Below, piece after piece: positions 9,373 through 20,870 of a DNA stretch of 64,000 bases. The DNA is from Gilliamella sp. wkB308. Its GTDB lineage: Bacteria; Pseudomonadota; Gammaproteobacteria; Enterobacterales; Orbaceae. Numbering within the stretch: position 1 is the stretch's first letter; the number at the start of each line of letters is the position of its first letter. The notes below the pieces were generated by a model. The model had not been told where the DNA came from. It saw only the letters and a list, made by a program, of their open reading frames with translations, and did not search any database. A program made the position numbers and the translations under genes. The DNA lies in assembly GCF_001690185.1 (NCBI RefSeq), contig NZ_LZGN01000034.1, positions 223,260 through 287,259 of the forward strand, written 5' to 3'.

Positions 9373-10686
9373 ATGCAACGTATAACCAGAATGTTATTTG
9401 ATCCTAATGATTTAGATAAAATCTCGTTATTCGATCAATATAATTCAGTTTTACAATTGTTAAAGCCTAATGTTAGCGAACGTAGTTTTTCGATTTTAGC
9501 AATACCGAGATTAATTGAAGGCGATCATTATCTTGGTTGGTATACGCATCTTGAAGGTCAACCCGTTGCCATTGAAGATATTATTAATGAAGCAGATAAA
9601 AAGCAGATTGAAAAAACACTTCAAACACGTTTAAATGATATTGAAAATACTACCAAAATCAAATCATTAACGGAAGAACAACAAACGCTTCTTTCTGCTT
9701 GGTTACCGAGAATGAGAAGTTTAGGTAATGTGATTTATGTCATTAATAATGAACCTGTGATCGTTCATGATTTTGATGAGCCAATCCTTACTAATGAAGT
9801 GGCTCCAGCCCTTCCTGTCAAGACAACAAAATCATTTTGGCGTAGGTGGTGGTTTTTGACCTTAGCACTTGCTTTTGTCGGGTTACTTGGATATCTATAT
9901 TATTTATATACAAAAGATAAAGCCCCCGTACCTATTGCTGAACTATTACCACCAACGACCTCGAACAATTCCACTTCTGAAGTAATTAGCTGTATTTCAC
10001 AGGAAGAAATACAAAAAAACGAGCAAACCTCTAAAATGGTGATGATATTTGATAACTCCGCTTCGATGTACTTAACGCTTACTGAACCTCAAGCAGAAAT
10101 TGAAAAATATTTGTCAAATGGGATTGATCGTCTTACTTTCGAAGAAGCCAAGCAATATGAAGAAAGAATGACCCGATTACCGAATCGACTATCGAGTAGT
10201 AAGCAGGTTGCGTTATCCAGTATTGATAAAATACAACCTAATATCAATATTGCTCTTGTCACGTTAAATAGTTGTCCTGTCGCAAAGGCATCTGCATTTT
10301 ATCATTTTGATAATAGAGAAAAATTGAAGAATGAAATTAATCGTTTAACGCCATTAGAATACGATAGTGCGACTCCGTTATATAGTGGTGTAAAGCAAGC
10401 CAGTTCAATGCTTGATGGCGTAAATCATGATGATTATATTTTAATTATCAGTGATGGTGACGATAATTGTTCGGAAGATAATATTTGTACTTTAGCCAAT
10501 GAAATTGCCAACCAACAACCACGTTTAAAAATAAATATAGTGGACATTGTGGGACAGCATAAGATTGATTGTTTAGCGGATAAAACGGGTGGAAAGGTTT
10601 ATATTGCTAACAATGTCACCGAGCTTGTTGAACAGATGAATAAAGCGGTTTCTGATATGAATATCAGTAAACCTTTGTGTGAATAA
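9373..10686 (+). CDS. Membrane-anchored vWA-domain protein, copy 1
   Basis: 437 residues in three parts: a cytoplasmic N-terminal domain (about 1-145) of unknown family, one membrane helix (about 159-179) after the basic FWRRWW flank, and a vWA domain (about 220-430). The metal site MVMIFDNSASM (D227) is a canonical DxSxS. All six cysteines lie after the membrane helix and are conserved in the next gene, which agrees with an oxidised periplasmic domain. The start is supported by AAGGA about 12 bases upstream. The 65-base gap from the lipoprotein gene shows no terminator, so it probably belongs to the same operon. The partner or ligand is unknown. Confidence 0.8.
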   Translation: MQRITRMLFDPNDLDKISLFDQYNSVLQLLKPNVSERSFSILAIPRLIEGDHYLGWYTHLEGQPVAIEDIINEADKKQIEKTLQTRLNDIENTTKIKSLTEEQQTLLSAWLPRMRSLGNVIYVINNEPVIVHDFDEPILTNEVAPALPVKTTKSFWRRWWFLTLALAFVGLLGYLYYLYTKDKAPVPIAELLPPTTSNNSTSEVISCISQEEIQKNEQTSKMVMIFDNSASMYLTLTEPQAEIEKYLSNGIDRLTFEEAKQYEERMTRLPNRLSSSKQVALSSIDKIQPNINIALVTLNSCPVAKASAFYHFDNREKLKNEINRLTPLEYDSATPLYSGVKQASSMLDGVNHDDYILIISDGDDNCSEDNICTLANEIANQQPRLKINIVDIVGQHKIDCLADKTGGKVYIANNVTELVEQMNKAVSDMNISKPLCE

Positions 10687-10790
10687 GTAGCATTCGAATA
10701 GGATATTATTCAGTGATGATCTTTACTATTTGGATGTTCATGTTGAAGCTGAGGTAAAATTAGAATGATCAGTAAGGAAGTTAATTTATC

Positions 10791-12263
10791 ATGCAGCGAA
10801 TAACACGGCATTGTTTTGATAGCAGTGATTCACAAAAAATCAATTTATTAGAACAATATAATTCATTACTATCGTTATTAAAATCACATCTGACTGAGCG
10901 GACTTTTTCTGTCTTCGCCATTCCAAAATTGATAGAAGATGATCATTACATTGCATGGTCTACCAATCTGGAAGGACAACCCATATTATTAAGCGATATT
11001 AATAATGAACTATATCGACAAACGGTAACGACAACGTTACAAACACGTATTATAGATATTGAAAATACCGTTAAATTGATGTCGTTAACCCCTGAACAAC
11101 AAACACTGATTTCATCTTGGATACCAAGAATTAAAAGTTTAGGTAATTCGATTTTTGTCATTAATGATGAGCCTGTTATTGTTCATACGTTTGACGATCC
11201 TGTTTTACCGCCTAAAGTACCCGAACCCAAGCTTCCAACCAAATCGACTTGGCGTTGGTGGTCTATATTCCTTTTAGCATTGCTATTACTGGCATTAATT
11301 GGTGGGCTTTGGTATATCTTTTATCCATTTAATAAAGATAGTGTGGATGAAGCAAGTCATGTTTCAGCACCAGTAATAACACCTGCTGATGAAGAGAAAA
11401 AACCTCAATTAGAGCCAGTTGATGTTCCTGTCCAACCTGAACCAGAAATCAAGCGAGATCCTAAACCTGTTGAGCACACAGAAACAATGGTTGAAGAGAA
11501 AAAACCGGAACCTGAAGAAAAGCCTAAACCAAAAGTTAAAAATCCTGCTAACTGTATTACTAAAGAAGAGTTGGTCAGTAATCCTAATCCTTCTAAAATG
11601 GTAATGGTATTTGATAATTCATTGTCAATGATAGTGACATTAGCAGAGTCACCTGCTGAGGTTGAGCAGTATTTTCAATATATGGGTTATGGTTTTCCAC
11701 GTTATATGTCGGAACAAGACAAGCTAAACTACGAAAAACGGATGACTCGATTACCAAGCCGTTTATCAAGTAGCAAAAAGGTTGCTTTAACTAGCATTGA
11801 TAAAATACAACAAAATATCAATATTTCACTAGTGACCCTAACGGGCTGTCCATCGGCCGAAGCTTCACCTTTTTATAGTTATAAAAATCGTGGAACATTG
11901 AAAAATAAAATTAATAAACTGACGCCAACCGCTGCCGGTGGTGGGGGAACACCACTTTATAATGGATTAGAAAAAGCCAGTAAGATGCTTGATGGGGTAA
12001 AACGAGATGATTATATTTTAATTATCAGTGATGGTGAAGATACCTGTACCCATAAAAATATCTGTACATTAGCTCATCATATTTCAGTTTCAAAACCGCG
12101 TTTAAAAATCAATATTGTCGATATTGCTGGTGAACATAAGATTGATTGTGTTGCAAATGCGACAGGGGGCAAGGTATATATAGCTCAGACACCAAAAGAT
12201 ATGATTAAACAGATGAATAAAGCCGTTTCAGATATGAAAATTAATCGCCCTGTATGCCAATAA
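10791..12263 (+). CDS. Membrane-anchored vWA-domain protein, copy 2 (tandem paralogue)
   Basis: 490 residues, clearly a duplicate of the preceding gene: the same MQRITR start, the same N-terminal domain, one membrane helix (about 157-178) and the same C-terminal vWA with MVMVFDNSLSM (D275). The main difference is a Pro/Glu/Lys-rich linker (about 195-252) between membrane and vWA domain, which could reach further across the periplasm. The six periplasmic cysteines match copy 1. AAGGAAG lies about 11 bases before the ATG. It is the last gene of the envelope operon and is followed by a strong terminator at 12312-12346. Confidence 0.8.
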   Translation: MQRITRHCFDSSDSQKINLLEQYNSLLSLLKSHLTERTFSVFAIPKLIEDDHYIAWSTNLEGQPILLSDINNELYRQTVTTTLQTRIIDIENTVKLMSLTPEQQTLISSWIPRIKSLGNSIFVINDEPVIVHTFDDPVLPPKVPEPKLPTKSTWRWWSIFLLALLLLALIGGLWYIFYPFNKDSVDEASHVSAPVITPADEEKKPQLEPVDVPVQPEPEIKRDPKPVEHTETMVEEKKPEPEEKPKPKVKNPANCITKEELVSNPNPSKMVMVFDNSLSMIVTLAESPAEVEQYFQYMGYGFPRYMSEQDKLNYEKRMTRLPSRLSSSKKVALTSIDKIQQNINISLVTLTGCPSAEASPFYSYKNRGTLKNKINKLTPTAAGGGGTPLYNGLEKASKMLDGVKRDDYILIISDGEDTCTHKNICTLAHHISVSKPRLKINIVDIAGEHKIDCVANATGGKVYIAQTPKDMIKQMNKAVSDMKINRPVCQ

Positions 12264-12311
12264 AGAATAAGACAGATAAATATTTATCGTAGACTATTAG
12301 CGAGTATTAAT

Positions 12312-12346
12312 AAAAAAAAACCAGACTATTTTAAGTCTGGTTTTTT
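12312..12346. terminator. Bidirectional intrinsic terminator between the vWA operon and gyrB
   Basis: Seven-base arms CCAGACT and AGTCTGG (12321-12327, 12334-12340) with a six-base loop, preceded by a run of nine A and followed by six T. It can end both the plus-strand operon and the minus-strand gyrB transcript. Confidence 0.9.
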
Positions 12347-12363
12347 ATTCCAATTTGAGATAA

Positions 12364-14796
<2,433 letters not shown>

Positions 14797-14818
14797 TTAT
14801 TTATATCATTCTGTATAT

Positions 14819-15892
14819 TTAGGAAATTATACCAGATTTTATGTGAAAAATCTTATCATTTTCGTCAATCATATGGGTTACTTGGTCTTGGCTAACCGCC
14901 GTGATAAACACTTGTGAATTCGCCATTTTTAAGCGTTTAGCTAATAATGCTCGTTTATGATGATCTAATTCTGACGCAAAATCATCAATTAAATAGACAC
15001 AAGGTTGTGTGCTTTGTTTTGAATAGTATTCACCTTGTGCAAGGCGTAGTGCACACATCAATAATTTTAATTGTCCCCGTGATAAGAAATCTTCAACAGG
15101 TATATTGTCAATACGCAAACGGATATCGGCTTTATGTGGGCCTAACGAAGTATAGTTGAGTAATCTATCTCGTTCATACTGTTTGTGTAATATGTCGCTA
15201 TAATTAATGTTTTGTTCCCACCCTTGATAATATTGACAATTAAGCAGATATTCTGGCAAAAAGTCATGGCAGGTTTGTATGATTTCGGGAAAAATATGCT
15301 GTGAATACTCCGAGCGAATTTGACTTATTTTTTCAGCAATGGGAGCCAGCTCTTTATCCCAAGGCAACAATTGATTATAACTCGTGGATTGTTTTAATAA
15401 AGCATTACGTTGCTTAAATAACCGCTTTAAATTGTTCCATAAATGGATAAATTCAGGATAATGATGAAAACACCCCCAATCAATAAAAGCACGTCGATAT
15501 TTAGGCCCACCAATAAGTAAATCAAATCCTTCTGGTGTAATTAATTGAATGGGTAAGAGTTTAGCAAGATCGGTTAGTCGAAATCCCTCATCACCATCAA
15601 TTTTAATTCTATTATCATTATTACGTGCTTTGACTAATCCAATGGTTCGGGTTTGTTGATTAGATGATTCAATTTGGCTAAATAATGTCAATTCAGATTG
15701 TTCATGCTGAATAATACGATTGGATTGTATATGCCTAAATGCTCGTCCATGACCAAGCATATAAATAGCCTCAAGTAAGCTAGTTTTACCACTACCATTA
15801 TCACCAACAATAAAGTTGAAATGGGGAGATAAACACAGCTCGGTATAAGATATATTACGAAAATGATGGATTTTGATCTGTGAAAGAATCAT
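14819..15892 (-). CDS. recF: DNA replication and repair protein RecF
   Basis: 357 residues. It is an SMC-like ATPase that helps RecO and RecR load RecA at gapped DNA. Walker A is GDNGSGKTS (about 30-38), the ABC-type signature appears around FLSRGQLKLLMCALR, and Walker B is YLIDDFASELD near the C terminus. It sits between dnaN and gyrB in the conserved order. A GC-rich hairpin lies in the short gap from dnaN. Confidence 0.97.
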   Translation of the reverse strand: MILSQIKIHHFRNISYTELCLSPHFNFIVGDNGSGKTSLLEAIYMLGHGRAFRHIQSNRIIQHEQSELTLFSQIESSNQQTRTIGLVKARNNDNRIKIDGDEGFRLTDLAKLLPIQLITPEGFDLLIGGPKYRRAFIDWGCFHHYPEFIHLWNNLKRLFKQRNALLKQSTSYNQLLPWDKELAPIAEKISQIRSEYSQHIFPEIIQTCHDFLPEYLLNCQYYQGWEQNINYSDILHKQYERDRLLNYTSLGPHKADIRLRIDNIPVEDFLSRGQLKLLMCALRLAQGEYYSKQSTQPCVYLIDDFASELDHHKRALLAKRLKMANSQVFITAVSQDQVTHMIDENDKIFHIKSGIIS

Positions 15893-15905
15893 ATAAGCTA
15901 AGTTA

Positions 15906-15923
15906 TTCCGGCCTAAGCCGGAA
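15906..15923. other. GC-rich hairpin between dnaN and recF
   Basis: TTCCGGC and GCCGGAA pair around a CTAA loop. No T run follows on the minus strand, so it is not a standard terminator. It could stabilise the dnaN 3' end or lower read-through into recF. Confidence 0.5.
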
Positions 15924-15936
15924 AGGTTAAATTTGA

Positions 15937-17040
15937 TTATAAGCGCATTGGCATGACAACATAAATGGCTGATTGATCATTAATATCTTCAATTTGTACA
16001 CTTGATGTGGCATCAGTTAAAAGTAGTTGTACGCTATCGCACTTCAATGTATTTAATATATCTAATAAATAGGTCACATTAAAGCCAATTTCAAGTTCTG
16101 CTGAAGAATATTTTACATCAACCACTTCTTCTGCTTCTTCTTGTTCTGGGTTATTTGCTGTAATTTTTAATTGGTTGTTTTGAACATGAAGCCGGATACC
16201 GCGAAATTTTTCATTAGATAAAATGGCAACACGTGATAGTGAATTTCTAAACTCTTCACACGAAACTTCTAAAGGTTTATCAGGATTACGTGGCAATACT
16301 CGTTTGTAATCAGGGAATCTGCCGTCAATCAGTTTTGAGGTGAAGGTAAAATCGCCGAGATTCACTCGTAAGTTATTATTACCAATTTGTATATTGATAA
16401 TATCGTCATTATCACTCACCAATTTTGCCAGTTCAATAACGCCTTTTCTTGGTAAAATCACCGAACAAGATGTTGCAATATTTTGACCAATCGGTTGCGA
16501 ACAAAGAGCAAGTCGATGTCCATCGGTTGCAACAGATTTTAAAAGCCCATCTTCGATTTCGAATAACATACCATTAAGGTAGTATCTTACATCTTGGTTA
16601 GCCATCGAAAACTGGACGGCATCAATAAGACGTTTAATTGTTTTTTGTGGCACAGAAAGCTCGACATCGCTTTGCCAATTTTCTAAGTTAGGAAAATCAC
16701 CGGCAGGTAGTGTAGATAAGGAAAATTTACTTCGACCAGATTGAATCATCAATCGATTATCATCAACAGTTATAGAGATCTGAGCATTGTTGGGTAAATT
16801 TCGACAAATATCAAGAAACTTTCTCGCTGGTACTGTGGTTGCACCGGGTTCGTTTGCTTCTGTAAGCGGGATATGAGCAATCATCTCTATTTCAAGATCG
16901 GTTCCCGTCATGGATAATGTACTATCACTTACTTGTAACAATAAATTGCCTAAAATTGGTAGTGTTGGACGACTACTTAAAGGCGCACTAACAAGTTGCA
17001 ATGGTTTGATAAGTTTTTCTCGATCAATAATAAATTTCAT
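15937..17040 (-). CDS. dnaN: DNA polymerase III beta sliding clamp
   Basis: 367 residues, the family length. It forms the dimeric ring that tethers DNA polymerase III to template. The start MKFIIDREKLIKPLQLV and the terminal VVMPMRL are the expected ends of a DnaN protein, and the three repeated clamp domains cover the whole length. It lies 16 bases after dnaA and is probably co-transcribed with it. Confidence 0.98.
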   Translation of the reverse strand: MKFIIDREKLIKPLQLVSAPLSSRPTLPILGNLLLQVSDSTLSMTGTDLEIEMIAHIPLTEANEPGATTVPARKFLDICRNLPNNAQISITVDDNRLMIQSGRSKFSLSTLPAGDFPNLENWQSDVELSVPQKTIKRLIDAVQFSMANQDVRYYLNGMLFEIEDGLLKSVATDGHRLALCSQPIGQNIATSCSVILPRKGVIELAKLVSDNDDIINIQIGNNNLRVNLGDFTFTSKLIDGRFPDYKRVLPRNPDKPLEVSCEEFRNSLSRVAILSNEKFRGIRLHVQNNQLKITANNPEQEEAEEVVDVKYSSAELEIGFNVTYLLDILNTLKCDSVQLLLTDATSSVQIEDINDQSAIYVVMPMRL

Positions 17041-17056
17041 AATGTTGATTCTTTTA

Positions 17057-18415
17057 TTAAGTTGATAATGTTCGAATTAAATTGGAATAATCCTCTTTAA
17101 TATCATTGCTTTCTTCTTTTAATTCAGCGATCTTTCTGCATGCATGTAAAACAGTCGTATGATCTCTTCCGCCAAAGCCATCACCAATTTCAGGAAGGCT
17201 TTTATTTGTTAATTCTTTTGCTAATGCCATGGCAACTTGCCGCGGTCTTGCAACAGAACGGGAACGACGTTTAGAAAGTAGATCCGATACTTTAATTTTA
17301 TAATACTCTGCAACCGTTTTTTGGATATTATCAATAGTAATTAATTTTTCTTGTAAGGCAAGTAAATCTTTTAGCGCATCTTTAACAAAATCAATGGTGA
17401 TTGCTTTACCTGTGAAATTTGCATTAGCAATTACCCGATTTAATGCGCCTTCTAGTTCTCGCACATTAGAACGTAATCGTTTAGCAATAAAAAAAGCGAC
17501 CTCTTCAGGTAATTTTATATTATTTTCTTCGGCTTTTTTCATCAAAATTGCGACTCGTGTTTCAAGTTCTGGTGGTTCAATAGCAATCGTTAAGCCCCAG
17601 CCAAAACGTGATTTTAAGCGATCTTCAACGCCATCAATTTCTTTGGGATAGCGGTCTGAAGTTAAAATAATTTGTTGGTTACCTTCTAATAATGAATTAA
17701 AGGTATGAAAGAATTCTTCTTGTGATCGCTCTTTATTGGCAAAGAATTGGATATCATCAATAAGTAATGCATCAACAGAACGATAGTAAATTTTGAACTC
17801 TTCTATCGCATTATTTTGCAGTGCCTTTACCATATCTTGAACAAATCGTTCTGAATGCATATAAACCACTTTGGCATTACTTTTGACTTCCATGATTTGA
17901 TTGCCTACAGCATGTAATAAATGGGTCTTACCTAAACCTGTTGAGCCGTACAAAAATAGTGGGTTATAAGCTTTTCCTGGATTTTGAGCAACTTGTTTGG
18001 CAGCAGCAACGGCGAGTTGGTTAGATTTACCTTCAACAAAGCTATTGAATGTATGTTTATGGTTAATCCCCGAGTGATAGGTATGATTATTATTACTTTC
18101 TTTGGTTGTTTTCCAAGCCGGCATTACATCCGTTTTAGGCTGATTATTTTTAGTTTTTTTTTCCATTGACAATGTTGATCCCACCTCAAGGTATAGCTTT
18201 AGGGAATCATCATTGAAAAGTGTATTGATCAATTGAGATATATTGTTAAGGTATTTATTTTTTACCCAATCTAATACAAATCTGTTTGGTGCATAAATAT
18301 AGAGTTTGTTATCAATCATTTCCGCTTGCAATGGGCGAATCCATAAATTGAATTCCGTTGTAGGAAGTTCTTCTTGTAGTTGAGAAAGACATTCTTGCCA
18401 GATAGCGGTAGGCAC
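17057..18415 (-). CDS. dnaA: Chromosomal replication initiator DnaA
   Basis: 452 residues. It binds DnaA boxes and opens oriC. Domain I is N-terminal ([14 protein letters not shown]), followed by a Lys/Asn-rich linker, the AAA+ domain with Walker [12 protein letters not shown] and Walker [10 protein letters not shown], and the C-terminal DNA-binding domain with [15 protein letters not shown]. The start is a GTG (18413-18415) with AAGGAG seven bases upstream, as in enterics. A DnaA box in the promoter suggests autoregulation. rpmH, the usual divergent neighbour, is not here; ompA is. Confidence 0.98.
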   Translation of the reverse strand: MPTAIWQECLSQLQEELPTTEFNLWIRPLQAEMIDNKLYIYAPNRFVLDWVKNKYLNNISQLINTLFNDDSLKLYLEVGSTLSMEKKTKNNQPKTDVMPAWKTTKESNNNHTYHSGINHKHTFNSFVEGKSNQLAVAAAKQVAQNPGKAYNPLFLYGSTGLGKTHLLHAVGNQIMEVKSNAKVVYMHSERFVQDMVKALQNNAIEEFKIYYRSVDALLIDDIQFFANKERSQEEFFHTFNSLLEGNQQIILTSDRYPKEIDGVEDRLKSRFGWGLTIAIEPPELETRVAILMKKAEENNIKLPEEVAFFIAKRLRSNVRELEGALNRVIANANFTGKAITIDFVKDALKDLLALQEKLITIDNIQKTVAEYYKIKVSDLLSKRRSRSVARPRQVAMALAKELTNKSLPEIGDGFGGRDHTTVLHACRKIAELKEESNDIKEDYSNLIRTLST

Positions 18416-18456
18416 AAATCACTCCTTTAATTTTTATTATTAACAGCACATCGTTA

Positions 18457-18462
18457 ATTATA
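18457..18462 (-). promoter_or_regulatory. Likely -10 element of dnaA
   Basis: TATAAT on the minus strand, 42 bases before the dnaA GTG. No good -35 hexamer is visible; the DnaA box occupies the spacer region, which suits repression of dnaA by its own product. Confidence 0.5.
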
Positions 18463-18470
18463 ATCTTTTT

Positions 18471-18479
18471 TGTGGATAA
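18471..18479 (-). promoter_or_regulatory. Consensus DnaA box in the dnaA promoter
   Basis: TTATCCACA on the minus strand is an exact match to the high-affinity DnaA box. Only one perfect copy is seen here, so it is read as an autoregulatory site and not as proof of oriC. Confidence 0.75.
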
Positions 18480-18521
18480 TTTATAGAGTTTTAATGTTTA
18501 TTCACTAACTTATTAGCAATA

Positions 18522-18546
18522 AAAAACCCGGATTAACCGGGTTTTT
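18522..18546. terminator. Intrinsic terminator after ompA
   Basis: Arms AAAAACCCGG and CCGGGTTTTT around an ATTAA loop. It lies 21 bases beyond the ompA stop on the minus strand and isolates ompA from dnaA. Confidence 0.9.
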
Positions 18547-18566
18547 ATTGTTTTGAAAATCGAAAA

Positions 18567-19664
18567 TTAGTGAGTTGTTTCTCTAACTTGTTGAAGGTTA
18601 GTTGCTTTCACTTCGATTTGTACACGACGATCTGGTGCTAAACATGCTTTTAATGTAGCGCCACGTTTGCCATTACATTCACTGCCAGTTACTGGTTGAG
18701 ATTTACCTACACCACGAGCACTGATGATATCAGATGGAACACCTTTAGATACTAAGTATTTCATCACAGATTGAGCGCGTTGTTCTGAAAGTTTTTGGTT
18801 GTAGTTTTCTGAACCGATACGGTCAGTATGACCAATTACTACGATTGCAGTTTGAGTAGGGCTAAGTTTGATAAGATCTTGTAATAATCTATCTAACTCT
18901 TCACGACCTTTTTCTTTTAAGTCAGCTTTTGCATATGCAAATAGAACGTCAGCGTTTAAATCGTAAACTCGTTCAGAAGTTTTAACAACAACTGGAGCTT
19001 CAACAGCTGGAGAACCTAAACGGTAAGTGATACCTAAGCTTAAAGTTCCTGCATCTGGAGATGCGTCAGTTTTAGTATGGATGTGGTTAACATATTGATA
19101 CTCTAAACGAGTAGAGAAGTCTTCTGCAAAACGGTAGTCTAAACCTAATGCATAAACTGGAGAAACGTCAGTTTTTGTTCCGCCTTTGCCATAACTTTCT
19201 TTAACGTATCCACCGTTTTTCCATTTAGCGATAGTGATCATTGCACCTGCACGACCATAAACATCTAAATCATCAGAGATGAAAGATAACGGATAGCTTA
19301 ATTTACCAGTTAAAGAAACACCTTGAGCAGAAACTTTACTATGACCTACGTCATAAGTTTTACCTGCATTGTGGTAAGATCTTTTATATTTAGCAGAACC
19401 TAACCAATCATAACCTAATTCAAATGCTAAATATGGGTTAGCTTGGAAGCCAAGGAATGCACCACCAGCAACGTTACTTTTGTCAGTTGTGCTGATTTTA
19501 ACATCACGACTAAATGCACGTACTTTACTTTGATCTAAACTATAAAGTTCTGACCAGCCTAATTTACCACCAACGTAAAAAGTGTTGTCTTCATATGCTG
19601 CATTTGCCGCAGTAGCTGTTAAGCTAGCAACTGCGATTGCTAGAGCTAAAGTTGTTTTTTTCAT
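18567..19664 (-). CDS. ompA: Outer membrane protein OmpA
   Basis: 365 residues. A signal peptide (cleavage after ANA, near residue 22) leads into an eight-stranded beta-barrel domain (about 23-215), a short hinge, and the C-terminal OmpA peptidoglycan-binding domain (about 225-355) with VVIGHTDRIGSENYNQKLSEQRA and a cysteine pair (ECNGKRGATLKAC). It anchors the outer membrane to the wall. GAGGC precedes the ATG. It is single-gene, with its own terminator and a 191-base upstream region shared with the 3' end of rdgC. Confidence 0.95.
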   Translation of the reverse strand: MKKTTLALAIAVASLTATAANAAYEDNTFYVGGKLGWSELYSLDQSKVRAFSRDVKISTTDKSNVAGGAFLGFQANPYLAFELGYDWLGSAKYKRSYHNAGKTYDVGHSKVSAQGVSLTGKLSYPLSFISDDLDVYGRAGAMITIAKWKNGGYVKESYGKGGTKTDVSPVYALGLDYRFAEDFSTRLEYQYVNHIHTKTDASPDAGTLSLGITYRLGSPAVEAPVVVKTSERVYDLNADVLFAYAKADLKEKGREELDRLLQDLIKLSPTQTAIVVIGHTDRIGSENYNQKLSEQRAQSVMKYLVSKGVPSDIISARGVGKSQPVTGSECNGKRGATLKACLAPDRRVQIEVKATNLQQVRETTH

Positions 19665-19855
19665 TTTGTTGCCTCAACTTGAATGTTGTTATAGACGTTG
19701 TTTGCTTTCCTTTTAATTAAATTTTACTTTAAATAAAGGATCGATTACTTATTGTTTTTAATTATGATGCACATAATTTGATTTCAATTATAGCATATAT
19801 TATACGCAGATCTATAATTAATGACACTTTATGTAAAAAAAGTTTACACAATCTT

Positions 19856-20764
19856 TTAAGTAATTTTATTGATGACGATATAAAAGTCATTGATTGTTGT
19901 TGATAATAAGTTCGCCATGATGAAAAAATCGGCTTCTAATTTTTTATCAAATTCATCAGCGCCAATATCCTCATTTTCATCTAAAACACTCGAATCAAAT
20001 TTAATTCGCTTCAATGTTAAATCATTATTGACGATAAAATTCACACCTCTTTCGTCGATAATTTTCACTTTTGTTATCCATTTTCCCGAATCAAAATGTA
20101 TCATCATTTCATCACTAGTGATATCTTGGTTTTTGCAGCTAATAATCCCGTTTCCTTCAAGTGGGTCTTTTAATTCGGCTTGATCGCCTAATATAAAAGG
20201 TGCAAAGTTTAGTTTTTCTTTGACCCAAGTTGTCATGATTTGCTCAAGTGGTTTTTCAATGGAGAGCGGAGTTAATGCGAGTGCTCCTAATTCCTTACGT
20301 AAAATAGCCAGAATATCTTCTGCTTGCTTAAAGCTGCTGGTATCAAGAATAATACGTTTATTTATGGTGTCTATCCATAACCAGTAATGATTGTATTTAC
20401 TAAATGCTCTAGGCATAAGGTCGATCATGACTTCATCTTTTAACGTTGCCTTTTCATTTTTAGTTAACTTTCTACTGAGTGCTTGTTCTTGTTTATCAAT
20501 TTTTTCAAGTAGAGCTTGTTTGATAACAGGAGCCGGTAAAATTTTTGTTTCTTTTTTTATACGTAATAAAAGGTGACCTTGCATATCAACAATAAAATTA
20601 TCGTGATAATTATCATTATAAGGTGAAACCCAACCCATTTTCATGGTATCTATATTTCCACATGGGGTAAAAGGTACCGATTTGATAGCTTTTTCAATAG
20701 CGTTTTTGTCAAGCAAAGTGTCATTATTAAGTTGGTAAATAATGGCATTTTTAAACCAAAGCAT
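19856..20764 (-). CDS. rdgC: Recombination-associated protein RdgC
   Basis: 302 residues, the size of enteric RdgC, a ring-shaped DNA-binding protein that limits RecA activity. The N terminus MLWFKNAIIYQL and the GWVSPYND segment are characteristic of the family. It stands between ompA and the MipA-like gene, all transcribed leftward but with gaps of 100-190 bases, so probably not one operon. Confidence 0.92.
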   Translation of the reverse strand: MLWFKNAIIYQLNNDTLLDKNAIEKAIKSVPFTPCGNIDTMKMGWVSPYNDNYHDNFIVDMQGHLLLRIKKETKILPAPVIKQALLEKIDKQEQALSRKLTKNEKATLKDEVMIDLMPRAFSKYNHYWLWIDTINKRIILDTSSFKQAEDILAILRKELGALALTPLSIEKPLEQIMTTWVKEKLNFAPFILGDQAELKDPLEGNGIISCKNQDITSDEMMIHFDSGKWITKVKIIDERGVNFIVNNDLTLKRIKFDSSVLDENEDIGADEFDKKLEADFFIMANLLSTTINDFYIVINKIT

Positions 20765-20870
20765 AATTTTGATTTCCTAAATTTATTTTAATGATATCCA
20801 AACTGTATCAGGATTAATTTGATTAAATCGTTTATCTATATTGTATGGGGTAAATATAAAAGTATTGAAA

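Noticed and set aside
11419..11604. Short plus-strand ORF inside the second vWA gene
   Set aside because: Frame shadow of the Pro/Glu/Lys linker, with a repetitive Leu/Lys composition.
1..12263. A complete type VI secretion cluster
   Set aside because: Only the TagTSR-like and PpkA-like regulatory parts are seen. No sheath, tube, baseplate, VgrG, ClpV or IcmF gene lies in the window.
18416..18566. Chromosomal origin oriC
   Set aside because: Only one perfect DnaA box and no cluster or 13-mer array; an autoregulatory site explains it.
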